Of a stretch of 64,000 nucleotides of DNA, positions 57,380 to 64,000 are shown one piece after another (positions within the stretch are counted from its first letter, which is position 1; each line of letters begins with the position of its first letter). The notes beneath the pieces are model-generated. The model did not search any database. It was not told the DNA's origin and saw only the letters and a list, made by a program, of their open reading frames with translations. The position numbers and the translations under genes are program-made. This DNA is from an uncultured Prevotellaceae bacterium (lineage in GTDB: Bacteria; Bacteroidota; Bacteroidia; Bacteroidales; Bacteroidaceae). The DNA lies in the NCBI GenBank assembly GCA_900314755.1, contig OMWH01000001.1:1-64000 (forward strand). Direction: 5' to 3'.

Positions 57380-58689
57380 CTAAACACAATCGTTCCTTGT
57401 ACGGGTTCCTGCGGTCCGTCATTCTGCTGCTGCAGGTCCTCACCGCTCGACTGGTTGTAGATGCTGTCGAGAATCTCCTTTGTGCGCTTGTAAGTAGGAG
57501 TCTGTTCCACGGCAGAGATGACATCGTCGTTGTCGAGGTCATCGGCACGGAACATATAGATATGCGGACGGCGCTTGTAACGCTTCGTTGTGCCCTCGTT
57601 GCCATAGTAGCGGTTGCGGCGCTCCTGACGCTCTGCCTCACGCTCCTGCTGTTCTGCAAGGCGGGTGGCCTCCTCCTGGGTGTGCCGTTTCAGGTGTCCT
57701 GACATGCCGTCGACATTCTCGATACCAAAACCGGTAGCGAGGATGGTGACCTTCACTTTTTTACCCAGTTCGGGATCGGTGGCGAGACCCCATTTGATCT
57801 CGAAGTCACCGAACTTCGCCATGAACTCGTTGACATCGTTCATCTCCTCCATCATCAGCGAGTCTTTACCGTCCTTGCTGCCTGCAAAAGAGATGCTGAG
57901 CAGTATCTTCTTGGAGTTGAAGACATCGTTGTCGTTGAGCAACGGAGAGTTCAGCGCGTCGTCAATTGCCTTGCGCACGCGACCCTCACCCTCACCGTAA
58001 CCGGTCGACATAATGGCGACACCGCCATCCTTCAGTACGGTCTTCACATCATTGAAGTCCAGGTTGATGAGTCCGTGAACGGTGATAATCTCCGCAATCG
58101 ACTTCGCAGCCACTGACAGCGTGTCGTCAGCCTTGCCGAAAGCGTCGAGTACCGACAGCTCAGGGTATATCTCACGAAGACGCTCGTTGTTGATGACCAG
58201 CAATGCGTCGACATGCTTCGACATCTCCTCAACACCGTCCAGTGCCTGGTCAATCTTACGGTCGCCCTCGAAACGGAATGGGATAGTGACGATACCCACC
58301 GTCAGGATTCCCAACTCTTTCGAGACACGGGCGATGACAGGAGCAGCACCAGTACCAGTACCTCCACCCATGCCCGCCGTGATGAACGCCATGCGCGTAC
58401 CGTCACTCAGCATCTTCTTGATGTCCTCCAGACTCTCCTCAGCAGCCGCACGGGCACGTTCCGGTTTGTTACCGGCACCCAACCCTTCTTTACCCAGTTG
58501 CAGATGAACAGGTACGGGGGAGTCGTTCAGTGCCTGATTGTCTGTATTACAGAGTACGAAGGTCACGTCATGGATACCCTCGCGATACATGTGGTTGACG
58601 GCATTACCGCCACCGCCTCCAACACCGATCACTTTGATGATGCTGTTTTCCTTTTCGGGTGAACCGAAATCCAGTAATACATTATCCAT
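57376..58689 (-). CDS. ftsZ: Cell division protein FtsZ
   Basis: 437 aa tubulin-like GTPase forming the Z-ring. IKVIGVGGGGGNAVNHMY, GGGTGTGAAPVIA (tubulin signature), NNERL and NLDFNDVKTV are all present. After the core (~325) a charged linker (QQEREAERQERRNRYYGNEG) leads to a C-terminal region DDLDNDDVISAVEQTPTYKR and a glutamine-rich end. The usual short FtsA-binding peptide is not obvious at the extreme end; the D-D-L-D-N-D-D block may take its place. Last gene of the dcw cluster here. Confidence 0.97.
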   Translation of the reverse strand: MDNVLLDFGSPEKENSIIKVIGVGGGGGNAVNHMYREGIHDVTFVLCNTDNQALNDSPVPVHLQLGKEGLGAGNKPERARAAAEESLEDIKKMLSDGTRMAFITAGMGGGTGTGAAPVIARVSKELGILTVGIVTIPFRFEGDRKIDQALDGVEEMSKHVDALLVINNERLREIYPELSVLDAFGKADDTLSVAAKSIAEIITVHGLINLDFNDVKTVLKDGGVAIMSTGYGEGEGRVRKAIDDALNSPLLNDNDVFNSKKILLSISFAGSKDGKDSLMMEEMNDVNEFMAKFGDFEIKWGLATDPELGKKVKVTILATGFGIENVDGMSGHLKRHTQEEATRLAEQQEREAERQERRNRYYGNEGTTKRYKRRPHIYMFRADDLDNDDVISAVEQTPTYKRTKEILDSIYNQSSGEDLQQQNDGPQEPVQGTIVFS

Positions 58690-58702
58690 ATATCTTCTTT
58701 TT

Positions 58703-60157
58703 TTAATCTTCTTCCTTAATAATCTCCTGTCCGAAATTCTTCAGCCAGCGTCCGATCTTGGTGAACGCACTGTTTTCCTTGCGACGCTCAGCCTCCAGAC
58801 GAGCCTCCTCCTCAGCTTTTTCACGAGCAATACGCTCCTCATCCTCCTTCTTCTGACGAGCCTCCTCCTCGGCACGGAGCACCTCCTCACGGGTGCGTAC
58901 CACACCAGCAGGTGTCTCGACGGCCTGACGCGCACGGCGCTGGTCGATGGGGTTCTCGACGGTCTGTGGCTTCGCCTCGTCAAAGAGACTGCGGTTGGGG
59001 TCTATCTCCTGACCTGCACAGTTGATGTCACCCTTGGCGAGGAGTCCCAGTACGGTATTCATAGAGCCGTCCTTGGCATTGATCTCTGGCAGGGAGGACA
59101 CGACGGTCTGTGTGACAAACTTTGCCGTACGTATCTTGTCGATATGAGTATACATCGAGAATGCGTGTTCTATCTCCTTCATGTTGGAACCACCACCGGT
59201 GAGGATGATGCCACCCAGCAGTTTGTCGCACAGTTCCTCAGGAACCTGGCACCATACGTTGGCGATGATCTCCTCAAGGCGTCCCTCGACAATCTCGACG
59301 AACTTACGACAATCCACCTGACGGTCCTGGTCGATAGAGTATTTGAGGTTGTTGTCGATATCATTATTCTCGGTATATGCCGACGCATATTTCAGTTTCA
59401 TCTTCTCAGCGTCACGCTCCTCCATCTGCAGGGAGGCGATATCCTTGGTGATGTTATTACCACCCAGGGGGATGACAGCGAGGTGGCGCAGCACATTCTT
59501 AGAGTACACGCTGACCGTCGTCGTGTCAGCGCCAAGGTCTATCAGTGCACAGCCGGAACGCTTTTCGGTTTCTGTCAATACGCTGTCGGCAAGGGCGAGG
59601 GGTGCGAGATACATCTCAGCGACCTGGATGTTGGCAGCCTCGAAGCACATATTGAGGTTCTTGTAGAAAGCTTTGCGTTGCAGGATGTTCAGGAAGTTAC
59701 CCTCGATATGGCTGCACTGGATGCCTACCGGATCGAGCTGGAACTGCGAGTCCACCTTATACTCCTGGACAGCAGCGTCGAGAATCTCCTGATCTGGATA
59801 TTTCATGTTGCGGTTGGCATCCATCAGTTCAATGACCATATCCTGGGTGACCATCGTGTCGGTAGGCAGTTCCTTGGAGATGACATTGCGAACAGAGCGT
59901 ATGGACTGTCCGCCTACGCCCACATAGACCTGTGTGATGGTCGTCTTGAGTTGTTTCTCCAGCTTGCTGACGATAGACGCCAGGCACTGGGCTGTCTTGT
60001 CGATGTTATACACATACCCCTTGCGGATGAAGGAGGACGACTCCTCCTTGACGACGGCGAGTACCTGGATACTGCCGTCGAGGTTCTTCTGACCTGCGAT
60101 ACCTGTCATCTTAGATGACCCCAGTTCGATAGCAACGATAAAATTCTTTGGCATCAT
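58703..60157 (-). CDS. ftsA: Cell division protein FtsA
   Basis: 484 aa actin-fold protein linking FtsZ to the membrane. IVAIELGSSKMTGIAG (phosphate 1), DLGADTTTVSVYS (phosphate 2) and ILTGGGSNMKEIEHAF are visible. A long charged C-terminal region (~395-465, repeated E-E-A-R and E-R-I-A-R-E-K-A-E-E-E-A) is probably a helix, ending in the amphipathic membrane helix RWLKNFGQEIIKEED. The start may be either of two consecutive Met codons (60157 or 60154). Confidence 0.95.
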   Translation of the reverse strand: MMPKNFIVAIELGSSKMTGIAGQKNLDGSIQVLAVVKEESSSFIRKGYVYNIDKTAQCLASIVSKLEKQLKTTITQVYVGVGGQSIRSVRNVISKELPTDTMVTQDMVIELMDANRNMKYPDQEILDAAVQEYKVDSQFQLDPVGIQCSHIEGNFLNILQRKAFYKNLNMCFEAANIQVAEMYLAPLALADSVLTETEKRSGCALIDLGADTTTVSVYSKNVLRHLAVIPLGGNNITKDIASLQMEERDAEKMKLKYASAYTENNDIDNNLKYSIDQDRQVDCRKFVEIVEGRLEEIIANVWCQVPEELCDKLLGGIILTGGGSNMKEIEHAFSMYTHIDKIRTAKFVTQTVVSSLPEINAKDGSMNTVLGLLAKGDINCAGQEIDPNRSLFDEAKPQTVENPIDQRRARQAVETPAGVVRTREEVLRAEEEARQKKEDEERIAREKAEEEARLEAERRKENSAFTKIGRWLKNFGQEIIKEED

Positions 60158-60166
60158 TGTACTATT

Positions 60167-60916
60167 TTATTTTTTTCTTTTCTTGCATATAATCTGGTTG
60201 TCGAACTCCATGTTGATATAGGAGTATTTATTCCAACCTGCCACACTGAGTCCATAACGGTAGAACTTCTCCAGACGGTCGAACTTCTGGTCGATGTGAG
60301 ACACCGCTCCAAGATAGACGATATGGTCGCCGATGCGCGGTACCATCTCCACCGTGCCGTCGGGGAGAACATGGAACTGTTCGACCTGTGAGTGCCAGAA
60401 GTCACTGTTCAGCACGTAGTTTCCCAGTTGTGTCAGATGTTTCTTGGCATAGGGACGTGTGACAGCACCCGTGGCGATGACCAGTTCGCTGGCATACCGC
60501 GTGTTGGGCATGATCTCCCCCCGCTCATCAATGTAGTAGTCGTCACCATTGTCCGCTTTCACACGAACCACAGGGACCCTCTGGGTGAGCAGTATTTTCA
60601 CATGACTGCCCTGCGACTTATACACCTCTGCATTCTTGACGAAGGGGTTTTTCTGCAGTACCTCCTCTATTTTCCGGACGTCAATCTGCTTCATGGGCTG
60701 CCCTTGCGGGTATATCTTGGCACGTTGGAGCTGCTCCTTGATTTCCGAGGCACCTAGGAATCCGTCAACCTTTCCGTCAGCAATCACGATATCCACCTGT
60801 GTGCATACCGCCTTCTCGTCGTCAGGCTGGTTGAGGGCTGTGACGGCAAGGCATAGGTAGGCACCGAGGATCATCGCTGCTGCGATCAATGCTGATTTCT
60901 TCCAGTTATATGTCAT
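60167..60916 (-). CDS. ftsQ: Cell division protein FtsQ/DivIB
   Basis: 249 aa. One N-terminal membrane helix (SALIAAAMILGAYLCLAVTA), then a periplasmic POTRA-like domain (IDVRKIEEVLQKNPFVKNAE) and the FtsQ beta domain (KILLTQRVPVVRVKADNGDD, then YYIDERGEIMPN). It joins the divisome to recruit FtsLB/FtsWI. Position between murC and ftsA is canonical for the dcw cluster; ddl is absent, as in other Bacteroidetes. Confidence 0.93.
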   Translation of the reverse strand: MTYNWKKSALIAAAMILGAYLCLAVTALNQPDDEKAVCTQVDIVIADGKVDGFLGASEIKEQLQRAKIYPQGQPMKQIDVRKIEEVLQKNPFVKNAEVYKSQGSHVKILLTQRVPVVRVKADNGDDYYIDERGEIMPNTRYASELVIATGAVTRPYAKKHLTQLGNYVLNSDFWHSQVEQFHVLPDGTVEMVPRIGDHIVYLGAVSHIDQKFDRLEKFYRYGLSVAGWNKYSYINMEFDNQIICKKRKK

Positions 60917-60919
60917 ATA

Positions 60920-62293
60920 TTATTTCAACTCTAAACTCTCTTTTATAGCGGGTACCATGTTGTCAAGGTCACCGGCACCTAAGACAATGAGGACATCGAA
61001 GTCACGTCCCTTGACGAAATCAAGAACATCAGCCTTGCGGATAATCTGTTTCTTGACACCAGGACGCAGGTTGTCGTAGATTAGTTGTGAGGTAACCCCC
61101 TCGATGGGCTGCTCACGGGCAGGGTATATCTCGGTGAGGATGACTTCGTCGAGCTGACTCAGTGCCTCGGCAAATTCCTTGTAGAAGTCACGCGTACGTG
61201 TATAGAGGTGCGGTTGGAAGATCGCCGTGATCTTACGGTTGCGGTACAGTTCACGGATGCTCTTCGCACTCTGGTAGATCTCCTTGGGGTGGTGCGCATA
61301 GTCACTGAGGAACACGATGCGGTCGTTCTTCAACTTGAAATCGAAGCGTCGGTCGACACCTTCGAAGGTCCTCATACCCTTACGCAGCTCGTCAGCCGTA
61401 CATCCTGCAAGCTGTGCCATTGCCATGGCAGCGATGCCGTTCTCGATATTGATAGGAACGGGCTGACCCAGTTCCACGTTTTTCACACACTCGATGGGTG
61501 AGATGAAGTCGAACGAGATCTCCCCGTCCTCGATACGGATGTTCTCCGCATGGAAGTCACCCTCGTGGAGCGCATAGTCATAGCGCCGTACGCCCTCCTG
61601 CAGGTGCTCCTGCATCTCCAGATCACGATGGATGATCAGTACGCCACCCGGTTGGATGAGTTCCGTATAATGACGGAAGCTCTCCAGATAAGCCTCCTTC
61701 GTGCCATAGATGTCCAGATGGTCAGGGTCTGTTGCCGTGATGACTGTCATCCAAGGTCGCAGCCAATGGAAAGAGCGGTCAAACTCATCCGCCTCAATCA
61801 CCACATAGTCGGAGGACGAGAGGATATAGTTCGTGCCATAGTTCTTTGAAATGCCGCCGAGGAAAGCGTTGCAGTCGAGATGGCTCTGGTGTATGATATG
61901 TGCGCACATGGTCGATGTTGTTGTCTTCCCATGCGTACCTGCCACACAGAGCCCCTTATGCTCTCGTGTCAGAGTGCCCAGCACCTGTGCACGCTTCTGA
62001 ATCTCAAAACCATGGGTACGGAAATACTGAAGTTCCTGATGGTCGGCAGGGATGGCAGGGGTGTAGATGACCAGACATGAGGCTGCGTTGCGGCAAGCCT
62101 CAGGAATGGCATCGACACACTCCTCATAATGTATTGACATCCCCTCCTTTTCTAATTGTCGGGTGAGGTCACTCGGAGTCTTGTCATACCCTGCAACGAC
62201 AAGTCCGCGATGGATGAAATAGCGGGCGATAGCACTCATACCGATGCCACCGGCACCTACAAAATAGACGGCTTTGATATTTTTAATCTCCAT
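60920..62293 (-). CDS. murC: UDP-N-acetylmuramate--L-alanine ligase
   Basis: 457 aa Mur ligase adding the first amino acid of the peptidoglycan stem. N-terminal YFVGAGGIGMSAIARYF (UDP-MurNAc Rossmann), ATP loop VAGTHGKTTTSTM, VVIEADEFDRSFHWL and C-terminal IFQPHLYTRTRDF. The ATG overlaps the murG stop by 11 nt. Confidence 0.97.
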   Translation of the reverse strand: MEIKNIKAVYFVGAGGIGMSAIARYFIHRGLVVAGYDKTPSDLTRQLEKEGMSIHYEECVDAIPEACRNAASCLVIYTPAIPADHQELQYFRTHGFEIQKRAQVLGTLTREHKGLCVAGTHGKTTTSTMCAHIIHQSHLDCNAFLGGISKNYGTNYILSSSDYVVIEADEFDRSFHWLRPWMTVITATDPDHLDIYGTKEAYLESFRHYTELIQPGGVLIIHRDLEMQEHLQEGVRRYDYALHEGDFHAENIRIEDGEISFDFISPIECVKNVELGQPVPINIENGIAAMAMAQLAGCTADELRKGMRTFEGVDRRFDFKLKNDRIVFLSDYAHHPKEIYQSAKSIRELYRNRKITAIFQPHLYTRTRDFYKEFAEALSQLDEVILTEIYPAREQPIEGVTSQLIYDNLRPGVKKQIIRKADVLDFVKGRDFDVLIVLGAGDLDNMVPAIKESLELK

Positions 62294-63401
62294 TTTCTGC
62301 TAATCGAATGACCTCCTTGGCAATGATTTCTGCTGAGTCGGGCAATGCCAACTGGAGGATATGTTTGTGCAATGACTCTAACTTCTCGGGGTCGTTGACC
62401 GTGTTGACCGCCAAATCCAACAACTGCTGGGGAGCCTCCTGGTCGGCAACATACAAGGCAGCGTCGACATTCACCAGTGCCATGGCATTCTTCGTCTGAT
62501 GATCTTCTGCCACATTAGGACTGGGAACGAGGATGACGGGTTTGCCGATGAGACAGAACTCCGAGATGCTGCTTGCGCCGGCACGGCTGATGACCAGGTC
62601 GGCAGCCTTATAGGCAGCTCCCATATCGCTGATGAAGTCGGTGACGATGAGGTTGGTGGGCAGCTCCTCTTCCTTCTGGAAATACTCCATAATCTGTGCA
62701 TGGTAGTACTTACCCGTCTGCCAGATAAACTGCACCCCACTGTTCCGCACAATGTCGAGATGCTGCATAACGCTCTCGTTGATGGTGCGGGCACCCAGAC
62801 TGCCACCTACTAGCAGGACGGTCTTCTTATGAGGGTCGAGACCAAAGGTGCGGATGGCTTCGTCATGAGAGAGGGTTGTCTCCAGCAGCGACTGCCGCAC
62901 GGGATTACCAGTCTTGATGATCTTGTCGGCAGGGAAGAAACGCTCCATGCCGTCATAGGCAACACATATCTTCTCCGCTTTCTTTGCCAACAGCTTATTG
63001 GTGACGCCAGCGTACGAGTTTTGTTCCTGTATCAGGCAAGGGATTCCCATCGAGGCAGCCTTGTTAAGGGTGGGACCACTGGCATAGCCTCCTACACCCA
63101 CAGCTACCTGCGGACGGAACTCCTTGATAATCTTCTCAGCCATGCGCTGACTCTTCCATATCTTATAGAGAACCTTGATATTCTTGAGCAAGTTCTTGCG
63201 GTCAAAACCGCAGATGGGGAGACCTTTGATCTCATAGCCAGCGGCGGGGACACGTTGCATCTCCATCCGTCCTAAAGCTCCCACAAATAAAATCTGGGCA
63301 TCGGGGCGCAATGCCTTGACGGCATTGGCAATAGATACAGCAGGGAAGATGTGTCCACCTGTACCGCCGCCACTGATGATAACCCTTAGTTCTTTATTCA
63401 T
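62283..63401 (-). CDS. murG: Peptidoglycan lipid II glycosyltransferase MurG
   Basis: 372 aa GT28 enzyme that adds GlcNAc to lipid I. ISGGGTGGHIFPAVSIANA at the N-terminus, VGVGGYASGPTLNKAA, PCLIQEQNSYAGVTNKLLAK, LLVGGSLGARTINESV and VISRAGASSISEFCLIGKP with the donor-binding residues. It has its own -7 box at 63427 in addition to read-through from ftsW. Confidence 0.97.
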   Translation of the reverse strand: MNKELRVIISGGGTGGHIFPAVSIANAVKALRPDAQILFVGALGRMEMQRVPAAGYEIKGLPICGFDRKNLLKNIKVLYKIWKSQRMAEKIIKEFRPQVAVGVGGYASGPTLNKAASMGIPCLIQEQNSYAGVTNKLLAKKAEKICVAYDGMERFFPADKIIKTGNPVRQSLLETTLSHDEAIRTFGLDPHKKTVLLVGGSLGARTINESVMQHLDIVRNSGVQFIWQTGKYYHAQIMEYFQKEEELPTNLIVTDFISDMGAAYKAADLVISRAGASSISEFCLIGKPVILVPSPNVAEDHQTKNAMALVNVDAALYVADQEAPQQLLDLAVNTVNDPEKLESLHKHILQLALPDSAEIIAKEVIRLAENGD

Positions 63402-63426
63402 ACACCTTATTATATATAGTACTTTG

Positions 63427-63434
63427 CAAAATTA
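63427..63434 (-). promoter_or_regulatory. -7 box upstream of murG inside the dcw cluster
   Basis: TAATTTTG on the minus strand, preceded by AATTCG and 25 nt before ATG 63401; suggests an internal promoter splitting the cluster. Confidence 0.55.
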
Positions 63435-63460
63435 CGAATTATATTTCTCTTTAACGAATG

Positions 63461-64000
63461 TTACTCGATATTTTTTGTCACAGCAGCTTCTTTCTTAACC
63501 TTCGCCGAACGGCTGATGCTGAGGATGGCTCCCACATAGGCACAGTTGATGATGGTCGACGTACCACCCTTTGATATCAATGGTAACGGTTGACCGGTGA
63601 CAGGTGCTAGTCCTACTGCCACCATCATGTTGAAGGCTGCCTGTACGACTAATAGCAGTGCCAATCCCATGACGAGGAAAGCAGGGAAATTGTTTTCGCA
63701 ACGACTGGCGATACGCGCCGCACGGTAGAGTAGGATAATATACAGGAAGACGACAAATGCAGCTCCTAGGATTCCTAACTCCTCGATGACGATGGCGTAG
63801 ATGAAATCTGAGAAAGCCTGTGAAAGGAAATCACGCTCTACCGACTGTCCTGGTCCCTTGCCTATGATGTTGCTTGACACAATGGCAATATTGGCATGTG
63901 CCACCTGCGCATCCTTGTCGAGGTCGTATTCCTGCGGTGTGACATCATCCTTGCCGAACTTCAAGATACGTCCCTTCCACGTGTCGGCACGGTGAAGGAG
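63461..64000 (-). CDS. ftsW: Peptidoglycan glycosyltransferase FtsW (5' end beyond window)
   Basis: C-terminal ~179 residues of the SEDS protein that polymerises septal peptidoglycan. It reads open to the right edge. Seen: a periplasmic loop with SSNIIGKGPGQSVERDFLSQ, DFIYAIVIEELGILGAAFVV (the D-F-I-Y/F-A-x-x-x-E-E-x-G signature) and VAVGLAPVTGQPLPLISKGG, TSTIINC. The end K-K-E-A-A-V-T-K is a short basic tail. Upstream of murG in the usual order. Confidence 0.95.
   Translation of the reverse strand, partial: LLHRADTWKGRILKFGKDDVTPQEYDLDKDAQVAHANIAIVSSNIIGKGPGQSVERDFLSQAFSDFIYAIVIEELGILGAAFVVFLYIILLYRAARIASRCENNFPAFLVMGLALLLVVQAAFNMMVAVGLAPVTGQPLPLISKGGTSTIINCAYVGAILSISRSAKVKKEAAVTKNIE

Overview
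The window is a chromosomal segment from an anaerobic Bacteroidales bacterium, most likely a Prevotellaceae member (Prevotella/Segatella type). The evidence is the Bacteroidetes promoter style (-7 box TAnnTTTG, often ending in TTTGC, usually without a Shine-Dalgarno), TonB-dependent and beta-barrel outer-membrane proteins, LruC-domain lipoproteins, an S46 dipeptidyl peptidase, two class III (oxygen-sensitive) ribonucleotide reductases, and many single-copy housekeeping genes. I see no prophage, insertion sequence, rRNA operon or CRISPR array. Coding density is high.

Layout. 1-5.4 kb: end of a TPR protein, a shortened dprA, dusB, a tiny promoter-ORF-terminator unit, a C_GCAxxG redox protein, and a NifU-like scaffold paired with a GGGtGRT protein. 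5.5-13.2 kb: an RluA pseudouridine synthase carrying several inserted short repeats, a secreted pectate-lyase-like protein, then dapB-lepB-(catalytically dead lepB paralogue)-wbqC-like. 13.2-17 kb (minus): formate/nitrite-type channel, LOG-family protein and the first nrdG/nrdD pair. 17-24 kb: DEAD-box helicase, S46 peptidase, flippase, Gate-domain membrane protein. 24-30 kb: two divergent LruC lipoproteins and a beta-barrel OMP. 30-33.5 kb: a TPP-riboswitch operon for thiamin uptake (TonB receptor, PnuT, thiamin pyrophosphokinase). 33.9-36.6 kb: OmpA/TPR lipoprotein and a thioredoxin-fold lipoprotein without CxxC. 36.6-40.6 kb (minus): second nrdG/nrdD, a GNAT-like protein and tRNA-Arg. 40.7-45.9 kb: MaoC-like hydratase, ispG, purE, PAP2 phosphatase, rpoN and a conserved unknown. 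46-50 kb: three tandem histidine acid phosphatases, then sufE and a U32 peptidase. 51.8-56.5 kb: a helix-hairpin-helix/beta-barrel protein, gyrB, rpsT, tRNA-Glu. 56.6-64 kb: recO, then the division/wall (dcw) cluster ftsW-murG-murC-ftsQ-ftsA-ftsZ read on the minus strand.

The most unusual content is non-coding. (1) Intergenic arrays with a period of about 22 bp, whose units fold into small hairpins with differing but self-complementary stems (24.1, 51.7 and, shorter, 33.6 kb). (2) A roughly 40-75 bp conserved promoter module shared by three unrelated genes (24.0, 29.9, 33.8 kb). (3) Tandem 7-bp (also 8- and 9-bp) repeats of related sequence scattered between and inside genes, with three heptamer tracts plus a REP-like element inside the pseudouridine synthase gene. 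Also notable: a pseudo-signal-peptidase, a 21-codon gene with its own promoter and terminator, twin palindromes in the nrdD leader, repeated 4-nt tail-to-tail stop overlaps, and several apparently leaderless genes. No searches or folding programs were run: families are assigned by recognising motifs, and all functional statements beyond those motifs are inference.
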